A stretch of 64,000 bases of DNA from Tetragonia tetragonoides (lineage: Eukaryota; Streptophyta; Magnoliopsida; Caryophyllales; Aizoaceae), in contig CM076144.1 of the NCBI GenBank assembly GCA_038025085.1, positions 40,893,001 to 40,957,000 on the forward strand. Reading direction: 5' to 3'. Of this stretch, positions 47,064 to 62,000 are shown piece by piece. The notes below the pieces were generated by a model. That model was not told the DNA's origin. It saw only the letters and a program-made list of their open reading frames with translations, and ran no database searches. Both the position numbers and the translations under genes were made by a program. Position 1 is the first letter of the stretch, and every line of letters starts with the position of its first letter.

Positions 47064-49624
47064 CTTTATTGTTGAATGTGCATAAAACCCATCTCAAATT
47101 TTTCATGAACAAGAAAAATTCAAGTGACAGACAAAGTGAGGGAGTGTGAAATGTGGAGTAATCATGAAAATGGATATGATTTTTGAGAGGTAATGGCAAA
47201 AAAGGCGGATCTAGAGAGACAAAATTTCATTGCCCAAGTGGAAAATTCTGCAGCAAATTGAACCTTTTAGCAACCCCTTTTCAAATTACCCATTTTCTTT
47301 TTAGTAGGAAATCAAATAGATTTTATTATGATCCCTTCCCATCTACATAATTGATTCTCTCTCATCTATGGTGGTTCACTTTTGATACCACTATCTCTAC
47401 ATCACTACAGTGTCCGTGAAGAAAGGAGGAGAGAGAAAGAGGGCAATATTGTCCATTTTTTATGTGGGGTAGTCAAAGACACTAAAGCAAGAGATCTGAA
47501 AATTATTGAGAGGAAAAATAAATGGATAGGCAAAATTATTAAATTTCTGGAACAAGTAACTACAGTATTTGCGCGGGACACAATGGGAATGGCTGCTAGT
47601 GATTCTGGAAGTTGGATGAGCTGGGAATGCTGGGATGTTTTTCGCTTCTTTGGAAGTGGAAGGTGCTGTTACTAGTCTAGTGACACCTCCCTTGAATGGT
47701 TGGCATTGGATTTTTGTATGGAATTATTAAAAGATATAGGTAGAATATAAAATTATCAGTCCTAGTACACTTATGTAATTGTGTTTGTTTTATAAAAAAA
47801 ATCATGAGGTCCCATGTTATGTAAGGGGACAAATGTTGTAGATTGATTGATCTTTGTTGGTGCTTCCATTGCTTTAAAATATATGTGTTAGTGTTACTAT
47901 ATATGTCATACATTAGCTAATATTTCATGCTCCATTAAAAAAAAGGGGTTAAACTTATATGTTATATATCACAGCTGGCAAAATCTGACCCGATTCGAAA
48001 ATCAATCCGGATCTGATCTGTTTAAGACTCGACAGTAACCCGACCGCAACCCGATTCGAAAAGAGTTGACCTGCTAATGACCAGATCTGCCAATGACCGA
48101 AGCCGACCTAAGACCCAGAGCTTATGAGATAAGAGTTGTTTGGCTCGAAAATCCGACCCGAAATGATCGCCTTATATTGACCCGATCCGATAATTATCCG
48201 ACCTGCTTAACCCGAAGACGATGTGACCCGAACCGACCCTACCCATTTTCCAAGTCTACTTACATGTATTCTTGATAATTAGCAATTTTTTAAGGTTGAA
48301 ATATAAAGTGGTATGTCCGTGGATTTGAGACTCTGGGAAGCACCGGCAGAAATTAACGTACCCAATATTGTGCGTTGAGAGCCACTTCTTAGCCACGCCA
48401 GGAAAAAGGGAACAATGACATATATTATTTAAAAATATATACACACTTTAATTTAAGTTGTTTAGTGAATCTATCTATAGATATATTAGCGGGTGGATAA
48501 ATGAATAATAAACCATTATCTATATTTAACCACTTAATATTCAAATTTATTCTTTTTCCACTTAACGCTTATTTAGGTTCATTTAAATCCACTTTAACGA
48601 ATTTCAGACGAATTAGATAAGATGAATATTCCACAAATGCGAGTGAAGGTGTCATTTTTATTCTCATGTCCCAACTCTTAACTCCGATCCCAACATGCAA
48701 ATGGCAATTTTAGTTTGAATTGTACGGTGTGAAGTATGCCTTTGCAGATGTAGTGGTTTTGGGAGTTTGACATCAAAGGGCGGCATAGATAGATGAACGT
48801 GTCCGGTGTCCTCTAAGCCCTAAGGTATTGATGAGAGAGCCGCCGAGCTATACGTACCCACATGTTTTGATATCGTGGTTTTGTGCCATTTCAATGCCCC
48901 ATTATGTTCTTTACTTCATTGAGCAATGAAAGTGACATGGCTAATTAAAACCAAGGCTTGGGAACACCATAAAAACATATAGGTACGTAAAAAAGCACAA
49001 GTCAATATGTTGGTTAGACAATTGTAGATATCGATTTCAGAACTCTCATTTTCCTTCTTGGCTTGTATCATGGAAATTTAAGTTTTGAATTACGTACAGT
49101 TGCATATGGCACCAACTACCCTACCAAGATGTGATAAGTTGACATTTTGACAACTATGACAAGTATAGTAATTACGATAGGAGGGAGCAAGTATTCACAA
49201 CCACTTTTTATTGTGGGATAACTTATTTTGGTTTGAGATGGTCATATGGATTGAGACATGGAGTATATATGCCAAATAACGTGATAAGATCGATCAGAGC
49301 TAAAAACTAAAGCCATTAGTCTAAAATGCACCGATATATTTTTGAAGCGTCAAAGTTTTCATTTTTCTTATAGTTAAAACAAAGTTACGAGTGAGTGGCG
49401 ATTGAGACACCTCCCGGCCGATACGTCATATTCGGATTTTCGTGTTTAACATCGAACATATCAGATTAGCAGAACAATCAGTATACGCACTGATTCCGTC
49501 AACGTAGCATCATCAATGAGCAAGTATATTGTTTCTAGAAACCGACAGAAACAAGAAGGCAGGGAGATAGGAAATCAAACTTATCACATTGCAATACTAA
49601 ACCATTTCTGAGTAAACTTGGAAT
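47064..49624. other. TMK promoter region and TE-derived spacer
   Basis: The first several hundred bases are the TMK 5' UTR and promoter. At about 47971-48260 there is a stretch full of TGACCCGA/CCCGATTCGAAAA words, a common non-autonomous TE type, with no exact ends found. The 49395-49500 segment resembles 18600-18695 (both contain CACCTCCCG, then TACGTCAT, then CGTGTT), suggesting a shared TE fragment. No gene is seen. Confidence 0.45.
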
Positions 49625-49994
49625 CAGTGGCGTATCCAGGGGGGTACAAGTGGGTACAAGCGTCGACCCTCTTTTTCTGTAATTTTTTTGTCAGTTTTAC
49701 AAAGTATATATATTATGAAAGACATTTTGTATCATAAATACTTGTGTGGAGTATTGGTATGACCTCTTTTCTGTTACCTTGTAGATTGTAGGTTCAAATC
49801 TTGGGAGCAACTATTTTCTAACTATTTTTCTTCTACCATTCTTTAAGTTTATATATCATATGTGTATTATTGTATACCTCTACAATTATACATTTAAGTT
49901 TCTACGTTGAGTGTCAAATGAACCCATATTTTTTTTAAAAAAAAAAAATCCTCCGATTTGTACCTCCAACACTAAATTCCTGGATACGCCACTG
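49625..49994. mobile_element. hAT-type MITE (CAGTGGCGTATCCAGG termini)
   Basis: 16-bp perfect terminal inverted repeats CAGTGGCGTATCCAGG and CCTGGATACGCCACTG, with the CAGNGGCG ends usual in hAT elements. The 8-bp flanks (CTTGGAAT, CTCGAAAC) match only partly, so the insertion is old. It is 370 bp and non-coding. Confidence 0.85.
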
Positions 49995-50465
49995 CTCGAA
50001 ACCTACTTGACCATCACGCTTGATGATAAGCGCCAAATGTTTCATGGATCAATATTAAAAAGAAGAAAAAGGGGTCTTCTCATAAATCCACAAAAGACGA
50101 AACAGTAGAAAAAAGTTAAAGGATGGAAACTGGTTTAGAGAAAGGGTGGGAAAAGGTAGTATTTGATGCTTTTCGAGTAAAAAGAAGGGAACATAGAGAA
50201 TTTTAGTACATAAAATCATAAAACGGTGAGCACTAGTTTTTTTTTTGATCTCGGTGAGCACTAGTTTAATTTTGCCAAGGGAGATGCCAAAACTTGCGGA
50301 AGGGAAGGAGCGGCGACATAAAAGCCGGAGATCATGTGCGCATGGGCCGTTATTATTACGCACTTCAATTAATCACACTAATTTCTTTGATAGGTAAGAA
50401 TTATTGTTTGTCAATTAATCCAAAATGTCCGCAAATCTGAGAGATCATACAACTTTTTTAAGACA

Positions 50466-50491
50466 CTAGTTTTAAGTCCGTGCTTCGCACG
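50466..50491 (-). mobile_element. Helitron 3' terminus 1
   Basis: On the minus strand a hairpin CGTGC-GAA-GCACG (50491-50479) is followed nine bases later by CTAG (50469-50466) and then T, matching the Helitron rule of a 3' hairpin plus CTRR inserted before T. The body extends rightwards. The 5' TC end was not located. Confidence 0.7.
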
Positions 50492-50899
50492 AACTCGTTA
50501 ATATCTCTCAAAAATGAAGATAATTTTCTAGGTGATATTTCTGTTTAACATTTGACTATTTTAGTTTTTTTTTTTTGTTATGAAATATCTTTTTAAATCG
50601 ATCTATATCTAAAATAGAATAAATGTAAAAGAGATTAATTTATGAACATGAGGCCTACCTCAAAATTCCAAAACGTAAAAGAAAATTCAATTTAATGAAG
50701 TAAGATTTATAATTTTTAGAGTTATGTAACTAAAATTATGTTTTTTTAGTTTGAAATAATATAAAAACAAATCAATAATAAAGTCAGGTGATGATGATCA
50801 TGTGGGACTTGGATGATATTTATTAAGCTATATGTGACAAAGTTGTTCACATGTAACGTCTAACATGTCATTTTACACGAACATTCCCTTTATATGGCG

Positions 50900-52610
50900 T
50901 CTACATTTTATCACTGCACGCAAAAGATAAAGCTTGTATAAGACATATGTATCTCATTTTGATTTATTTTTTTTACAAATCCAATCAATTGAACTAAGAT
51001 TTATAAATTTTTGACTCATGTAATTAAATTATTTTATTTTCTAATATAAAAATATGCTAATATATAAATTATAGTAAATCCAACTTATGATAATACATTT
51101 TTGGGTGACACTTGGATAATGAGTTGTTAGTTTTCCTTATATTGTGACTTAGGTGTCATCGTCACACGAATGTGGGCCTCTATGTGGCGTTCTACGCGTG
51201 TCGTGCCCACGTGAATTGAACTTGGATGATCATGTGGGACTTGGTGATTTTGTTAAGTTATGTGGATGATCATTTCACACGAACATTCCCTCTTCTATGG
51301 CGTTTACATATTATCACCGCACCCAAAGGACCCAATTTGTATAGGATATATATCTCATATTAAACTTTTTGTAAATCCAATCCATTGAAGTCGGATTTAT
51401 AATTTTTTAACTTAGGTAACTAAAATTATTTTCTTTTGTGATATAAAAAAATGCTAATAAATATGTAATAAAGCCAACTAATAATAAGATATTAATGGGT
51501 GACACTTGGATGATGATAAGTTGTTATGTTATGTGGCAAACTTTGCTTGTGTGGCGACTTAGGTGTCATCGTCACACGACTTTGAGCCTCTACGTGGCGT
51601 CCCACGTGTCATGCCCACCCAGATTTGAGTGCTTATGTAGCATCCCACGTGTCGTGCCCACATGAAATCGACTCACTTTTATATCACCACTTGAGTTAGG
51701 ACCCAATTTTAGTGTGGAACTCAATTAATGTATTACAAATATGGTTATTATACGTATTTTATCCTTAGCCTCTATAAAACTTTCCCTAAAATATGTCAAA
51801 CTTTATAAGCTTATATATAGGACATATATATCTCATTTTGAAGTATTTTTCATGACCAATGCAATGACGTAAAACTTTGATTTTTTACAATTGCGTAACC
51901 AAAGTTATTTTATCTTCTAATTTGAAATAAATAGGCTAATAAATATAGATGTTATATCTAATTACTATATGAATGTCATGAATAAAGACACATTTATTAG
52001 TTACACTTGTACGACTTGCTTATGTGGCCGCTTACATAGCGCTTAGGTATCATCACCACACGACATTGGGTCTCCAAGGTAGCGGCCTACATGGTGTGCC
52101 GACACGAAATTGACTCAACTTTATGTAGTTTGAAATAATATACTAATAAATATATGATAATGTGGAGTAATAATGACTCTAGGACAGCTCAATGATGATT
52201 TATTAGGCTATGTGGCAAAATTGTGCATATGTGTCATGGTCACATGAACATTCTCTCTTATGTGGCGTCCCACATGTAATCACCGCACGGAAAAAAAAAA
52301 AAAACTTTTATAGGACATATATATCTCATTTTGAAGTACTTTTCAAATCCAATCCAATGGAGTAAGATTCAATTGTTTTTGCATTACGTAACTAAAGTTT
52401 TTTTTTTTTTTAAATTTGAGAATATGATAATAAATATATAATTAAATGAAACAATGATTAGGCATTAATGGCGGATGATGTGTTATATTACATGGCGTGC
52501 ATGTGCTTACGTGTCATCACTATATGAAAGAGCTGCTTGCGTGGCGTCACACGTGTCGTCCTCACACAATTAAGGCCCCTGCGTAGCGTCCCACGTGTCG
52601 TGGCCACACG
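50900..52610. repeat. Degenerate long tandem units (0.4-0.5 kb) rich in CACGTG-type motifs
   Basis: The phrase ATATATCTCAT recurs at about 50948, 51351, 51826 and 52319, and other blocks keep the same order (GTGACACTTGGATGATG, CTTAGGTGTCATCGTCACAC, GTGGCGTCCCACGTGTCGTG). The last block occurs about seven times with variation. It is probably internal Helitron repeat structure. There is no coding potential. Confidence 0.7.
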
Positions 52611-52612
52611 AA

Positions 52613-54964
<2,352 letters not shown>

Positions 54965-54991
54965 CTAGGAGGTTACCCGTGCTACGCACGG
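54965..54991 (-). mobile_element. Helitron 3' terminus 2
   Basis: On the minus strand a 6-bp-stem hairpin CCGTGC-GTA-GCACGG (54991-54977) is followed by CTAG (54968-54965) and T. Sequence to its right, to about 57400, repeats in diverged units: the block after the hairpin, GGACTATCCTTTTATCA, recurs at about 56287 and, more loosely, at about 55386. The body is therefore composite or multiply amplified. Confidence 0.7.
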
Positions 54992-56198
54992 ACTATCCTT
55001 TTATCAATACACTTTAAAATACAAATAGGTTTTTGAATGAAAATGTTGATGGATCAAAATGTTATAAATATCGTAATTAAGTAATTGGCTTATCCTTGAA
55101 AATATATGTCGCTAACGTGTCAAAATAATTAAATAATAATATCTATTACTCTAAATGCCACTTAATGGGGTTTATCCGGTGCACACTCAAAGAATAGTGG
55201 CTGCAAGTTCCTCGTTATAAATTAAAAAAATTGAAAGTTGAAAGTCTAACCATATTTCGAATGAAAATAATAATAAAAAAAATAGAAAAACTGAAGACTC
55301 ACCATCTCACAAAAATAAAAAATAAATTTTTTTTATCAAGATGTCATACTTGTAGTTACATGCGCTTATACTCACAACTATGCATGATCTATCCTTTTAT
55401 CACTATATTTTAATATGTTCAAAAAAAATTTCATAAATAATACAAATGCATATAATACCAATGTATATAAGAAGCATTTATAAAAAATAAAAATTCAAAT
55501 GTATATTAGAAGTAGCTTTCAATACAAAAAATATATGACTTACTATACTATCACTCTAAATGTGACCCTTGTCACTTTATTTGCTCATATCCTTGCAAAT
55601 TTTAGTCATGTGTCAAATCGGTGTTTATACCCTCAAATATAAAATTTAATTAAATAGGTATCCCTTGTCATATTAGAGACTTTTATTCCCACGAAAGATT
55701 AATAAGTTTTCACATAACCGACGCTTATACCAACTAATAAATTTTTTGTTATTACTCAATAAACTGTTTGATCCGATAGATTGTCACCTAATTTGTGTTT
55801 AGCTAATAAGAAGTTGAAAGACTAACCTTCTTTCGAATGAGGAAAAGTATAGTGACGACTCATCATCTTAAAAAAAAGGAAAAATAATAATATATCAAAA
55901 TGTGGCACTAGTAGTAACTTGTGCTTATAACCACAACTATATAACAAAAGAGTATATAACACTTCTTATATATATTTAATCCAGATTATTATTATTTTCT
56001 TGAATAAAAAGTAGAAATTACTATAGACAACTAATTATCAAATCAATGTCCTTAAAGCATTACATTTATATCGATTTATATTATTGTATTAATTTTAATC
56101 AATTTTTGTAGAAAAATAAGAAATATGAACAATTTCTTGCAATCATTATAGGATATCTGTTTATGGCAACTTATTGATAATTAAACAAAAAAAAAAGA

Positions 56199-56273
56199 AA
56201 AAGAAAAAACAAAGATGAACCAATTAAAATGTGACACTACGTTTTAATTGGTTTATCTTTGTTTTTTCTTTTT
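56199..56273. repeat. Foldback: about 31-bp stem with 12-bp loop
   Basis: The arm 56199-56229 (ends CCAATTAAAA) and the arm 56242-56273 (starts TTTTAATTGG) are complementary with about one mismatch. It lies in the Helitron-like region, just left of a CGTGC-TAC-GCACG hairpin. Transcription would give a short hairpin RNA. There is no evidence that it is expressed. Confidence 0.8.
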
Positions 56274-57479
56274 TCGTGCTACGCACGTACTATCCTTTTA
56301 TTACTACATTTTTAATATACTCATTTTTTTTAATGATACAAATATATTTTGAATGAAAATAGTGATGAATCAAAATGTTGTATACATCCTAATTAGCGTA
56401 TCTTCAAAAATATCTATCACTGACCTTACAAAATAATAAAATAATAGTTTCTATTACTGATCACTTAATATGCCATTGTACCTCAAATATATAACTTAAC
56501 AAACAACCACTTTAAAATATGACCCTACTTGTCATTTTATTTGATACTTCATATCCTTAAAAATTTTACTCACATGTCAAAATGGTGATTATACCCACAA
56601 CCCGTTTGATCCAATCTGATTGTCCCTTAAAATGTGTTTCGCTTATTAGAATTTGAAAGTTGAAAATCTAACCTTTTTTCGAATGAAAATAAGAAAATTG
56701 CAAGGACTATCACCACCTCAAAAAAAAAATAAAATTATTTATCAAAATGTGACATGTAGTTACCTGCGCTTATACCTACAAACTCTAATGGTGGGTATAC
56801 CTTCCCTTATTGTGTGTTTCGCTAATTAGAATTTGAAAGTTGAAAGTCTAACTTTCTTTGTAATTAGAATAAAAAAATTGGGAGGACTCAACATCTCAAA
56901 AAAATAAAAAAAAATAAAAAATTATCAAGATGTTATACTTGTAGTTACATGCAGTATAACCGCCACTATTTAGCACTTATTTTATTACTTGTATCTATTC
57001 TCACAAATATTCATCATCTCTACATAAATTGAATTTTTTATTTTTATATTTTTTGAATGCAAATAGGATTTATTATAAACAACTAATAGTCAAATCTTAG
57101 CATCCTTATATTATCTAATTAGTTAATAATTGAAAACGTTAAATTTTTACATTAATCCCATTTTAGATTGCACTAAATTAGAAATATGAACATACTATAG
57201 CAATTATCATAGGATATTTATTCATCCATAACAAAAACACAAAATATAGATAAAAAAAAACAATCGTTAGGCGATACTTGCTGTCAAGTTACCTGCGTTA
57301 TTACCCAAAATTGATATATCTTATTTTGAAATATTTTTCATTTCCAATCCAAAGAAGTACTGGTTATATTTATTTGAGTGGGGTAGCTAAAGTTACATTA
57401 TTTTATAATTTGAAATAATATGCTAATAAATATAAAACTCATAAATTTAATGCTTTATATCATTATTGATTTATTTTTA

Positions 57480-58302
57480 GGGTGTTGTTATTGCCAGACT
57501 AATAAATACTAATGCCAGGTCATTAATTGTTTAAGTTGACAACTTAACCCTTCATATATATAAGGCAAATACCTATTTTCTCTCCATTATCTTTTTTTGC
57601 CTTATTTACAACAATTTTATGGAAATATATTATAATTAGGGATCCTTTAATTCCACAAACTTAGCATTTTTTCTTTGATAAGAATCAACTTAATTTTCTT
57701 TAAGTGCTCACATGTCATTCATGTGCTCTTTTTGCTTCCGAGATGAATACCGATGCATAGGAACTTCAAATGACAGTTCTAAAAGCATGTAAACTTCAAC
57801 TTGGCAGTAGACAATACTATTACAACTCAATTACATGCACATGCCACAACCTTATAGTTCTTTGTATTTCTTAAATTTTTTTCGATGAAAGCTACCTCTA
57901 TAGTTCTCTTTTAATTCGAATGTAAGTGATATTTTTGTTGTATTAGAGCCCAGATCAATTAGATGCCCATATCAATCACAAGTTGATCAGAGTATATGTT
58001 TTTTTTTTTGATCATAAAGAGTATATGATTTGAATGTATGACAACTTTCCTATTATAAATAACTTGGATATTTTGTATGAATGGAAATGCTTTTTTTATT
58101 TTTGGCAATGCAAGATTTTTATGGCTATCATTATGATTTAGCTTCTATATAGTCAATATGTAAATATAGCAAGTGTACCCATAACTATATTATGTAGGGA
58201 ATAATTTAGATTGTCTACTTTTTATAATGAAGGGTTAAATCGTCAATCTAAATAAATAATAACCTGACATTAGTATTTTTTGACCTGGCAATAACAACGG
58301 CC
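57480..58302. mobile_element. Non-autonomous DNA transposon with long (about 70-bp) terminal inverted repeats
   Basis: The left arm starts GGGTGTTGTTATTGCCAG, then ATACTAATG and AACCCTTCA. The right arm is its reverse complement over about 70 bp (TGAAGGGTTAAATCG ... CATTAGTAT ... CTGGCAATAACAACGGCC). The 8-bp flanks TATTTTTA and AATTTTTA differ at one base. The 820-bp interior has no transposase frame. Long TIRs suggest a MULE-like or foldback type, and the superfamily is not settled. Confidence 0.75.
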
Positions 58303-58613
58303 AATTTTTATTTTTATATTATTAACTGCATAAATTATGACAATATATTAATCAAAGCAATTAACACTCCATATTGATTACTCTAATTTATGTTTAATAA
58401 TTAATACTAAGCCATACCACCTCTTTGAAAAAAATTAAAATTTTTTAATTAATTATTTAGGTATAAGCCAATGGGAGTGTGACACTTGTCACCTTACCAA
58501 CACTTATACCCAAAAATCTTAGATTCGATATATCCCTTGCCAGGCACATGCACATCAGTGAGGAATTGTTGGGCCTGTATAACACATTACCAACATTACC
58601 CCTTATTAAAAAG

Positions 58614-58748
58614 TACAAAATTTTTTGTGGACTTAGTCTACGGTGGACAAGAGACGAAATCTTTTTAAAAAATACATTTCACGTTAAAAAAGAATATTTG
58701 CACCGTGTCCTTGGTCCATGGTGAACTAAGTTCACACAAGACAGACGG
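58614..58748. mobile_element. MULE-type MITE, copy C
   Basis: Perfect 9-bp duplication ATTAAAAAG (58605-58613, 58749-58757). The termini carry TTGTGGACTTAGTC and GAACTAAGTTCACACAAG, the same family as copies A and B. It is 135 bp, about 280 bp upstream of the NSA2 start codon. Confidence 0.87.
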
Positions 58749-59030
58749 ATTAAAAAGCCCAGAAAACAACGAACGAAACAAATAAAATAAAAAGGCCCAT
58801 GACAACTGAAAATGGGCCTACGTCGGCATATGGGTACCGCCCCAAATCCGCAAACCCAAGCCCACAACTCAAAACAAGTTACATCACATTCTCTTCCAAA
58901 CCATACTAAACCCCCATTCTAAAGTCTCCAATTTTCTCTCTCCTCACTCATCTGGCTGTCCGCAGCCAAAAACCCCTTCTCTTCTGAAACCACCGTACCT
59001 TTTTAGGGTTTATTCAACCAGTTCGTTACA

Positions 59031-62000
59031 ATGGTTCGTCTTTCTCCCTTCTCTCATAATCAATTAATCGCCACCATTGTCCTCAATCTCATGGGTTTCC
59101 TTGCTCGAATTTCATGCCTAATTTCACTAACCAAAATTTCATGTTTTTATGTAATTTTTTTTTTTTCCATTTTGACAGGCGCAAGGAGAGTATATGGAAC
59201 TTCACAGGAAGAGATATGGGCGTCGTCTCGATCACGACGTGCGCAAGCGCAAGAGGGAGGCTCGTGCATGTAAAAAGAAATCCAAACAAGCCCAGACTGT
59301 AATCTCTCTCTCATGAATTTTTTTTTTTGTTTCTGGGAGTTATTTGCTAATTTTTTTTTTCATGAATATCAATGATGGGGAAACTCAAAACAGGCGTTGG
59401 GTATTAAAGGCAAGAGGATTGCCAAGCAAAATTATCGTGATAGAGTCGAATTGAAGAAAACGTGAGTCTTCTTTTCCCTTTATTTATATTCATATATAGT
59501 TGCATATTTATTGCTATTTAATTTGCTTTACTTAAATTGTCACCTGTAACCGTATGTGTAAGAAGAAACCCGACTTTTGGAGCTTTATTATCTTAGTGTA
59601 CACAGTTTGATTTGTTAGAATTAATAAGATTTTCTGTGATTTTCGTGAAAAATGGTGGACTTGGGATTCAAGTGATCATGGTAATGGTCTGGTGTGATGG
59701 CATTGTATAGGGTTATCACAAACATTTTGGGCCCTGTGTTAAATCTTTGTTGAAACTAAAATTAGGCCCTTTTTTTTTTTTCATTTATCAATATACAAAA
59801 GTACATTTCATGTCTCATAACTGTATTGGAGTTGTTTTTGTACAAATGAAGTAATGAGAGGAGTTTGGTCACTCGTTCAGTTGCATAGAAGAGAGAAAGA
59901 GAGGTAACAAGACTTGGAAAAGGGAGTAAATAATGAGTGTCGTGTCTTTTGGAAATTGCAAAAGAATTGTGTATAGTTATACTGCTTTGCTAAGCTTTAC
60001 TAAATACTATCAGCATTAAAGAAGGTTTTAATTTCTTTTGGGCAAGACCCACTTACCATTAATCAAATTTAGGCCACTTAATTTTGGAGGCCCTTTCTGT
60101 TGCTCTACCTGCACTTGGTAATGGCCGTGCCTGTCATTGTATTGAGTGGACATCATTGGTTTATGCTTATAAGAAACTGATGTCTTAGTACATTGAAAGA
60201 TAGAAAGACCATTTTAGTTATTACTGTTATACTCCCTCTGTTCTACGATCTTCATTCCACCGGAGAGTGGCTCAGAAAACAATGATCTTCATTCCACCGG
60301 AGAGTGGCTCAGAAAACAATACAACTCTACTCATGTCCTCTCTTTCCCCTTTTGCCCCTTGCAAGTGGGAGGGCTTTAATCACAAGATGATGAGAGAAAA
60401 AGTTGCTCATAGGCAAAATTGGGGTAGGTTAGTATTTTGCACAAAAAAGCTTTCCAATTGAAGAGATGGAAAGGGGGATTATGGGACATCCATAAAAGGT
60501 AAGTGGAAAGGAGATTATTGAACGGAAGGAGTAATTTTGTTGATCTGTGACTTTGTTTCTTTTGTTAATTGAAGTCAAGGGTGGTGGTGATTAATGATTA
60601 TAGTCTACAAGGGTTTGAAGTTCTGCTCATAATAGTTGTGTTGTCTTTCAAGGTCTTGCATGTCAACATGTTTCCTTAGAGGAGACTGTGAGTTTGCTCT
60701 TGCTGTAGGAGGTGGAAAGACTTTTATATATTGGATTTCTCTGGATAGCTTCAGTGTACGTTGATATCTGCTAGTTGTGGGTTGCTTTGATCATTATAGT
60801 GATTTGTCGTTGCATTGATCATTATAGTGATTTGGGGAAAAGTTTAGATGCTTTACTAGGTTGGATGTCTCTGGGGAGTGGGGAGGAAGACAACAAAGCA
60901 TTGATTGTTTGGTTTGGAGTTGGAAATTGGAATTGAGAGGGTGGAGAGATGAGAGGTGATGTTCTGTGGCCTACAGGCAGTGTATTAAAGAGGCGCGCCT
61001 AGGCGCACAAGCCAATTGCTTTTTAGCTGCTAGGCGCAACGACATTAGTGAGGCGCACGCGCAGGCGAGGTGCCAAATGTGTTATTTTTTCCCTGGAAGT
61101 GATGATTTGATGCTTTTTATATACTGTACTTCCCCTATATTTAATGTCATAGTATGATATATTTTGATGAAAACACCATTTATTTAAAAGCATATTTTCA
61201 GTCATACACTGGTGCGGCTTGGCTCTATGGACCTCTATCGCCTAATTGCGCCTCACGCCTTTTAGTACCTTGCCTACAGGCCTTGTGAGGTGGGGTTAGG
61301 AGTAAATGTAAGGTGCACTGTGAGTATGGTTAAGAATGGTGGCTTTGTTTGTTGCGCTGCCTTGATTTGTGGCATCTCATGGGTAAAGGGTGAATCATTA
61401 GGATAATTACAACGTTAACTAAGTGTGGCTGGATCTACTGTCCAAATGTGAAGGCCTTGGTTTACCATTGGAGTTCACCTTTCTCTTTTTCTTTCTTTTT
61501 TTTTTTTTTTAAATTTTATTCCAAAATCAACTTGTTGAGGCAATGTTAGATTATCTTCTTGTTGTAACTTTTGTATTGTATCCACAGATTGGCAATGCAT
61601 GAGGAATCATCGAGTAGGCGCAAGGTTGATGATGATGTACTTGATGGAGCAGTTCCTGCTTATTTGATGGACCGTGAGCAATCGGCGAGGGCAAAGGTTG
61701 GTCCATTCAATTTTTTTCTTCCACAGCATGTGTTGGGCTAATTGCATTTAGCTGCAACACCTTTTCTTTTTATTAATCTCATTGCCGGTTGTTGACTCAT
61801 TTCTATTACTGCCTTATTGTAAATGTAATTATCGACCATGGCCATATGTGATCTGTAGCAAACTTTTCAAATGATTCATCTCTTGGAACTGCATTCCATC
61901 TTATGGATAACATGCCATTTATTATATTCTTCAGTTGGGTTGTAGCTTGCCTTCATAGAATAGATTGATCAACAGAACCTTTATTACGGGCATTTTATGC

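Noticed and set aside
48093..48275. ORF across CCCGA-rich stretch
   Set aside because: The repeated CCCGAT words of a TE explain the frame.
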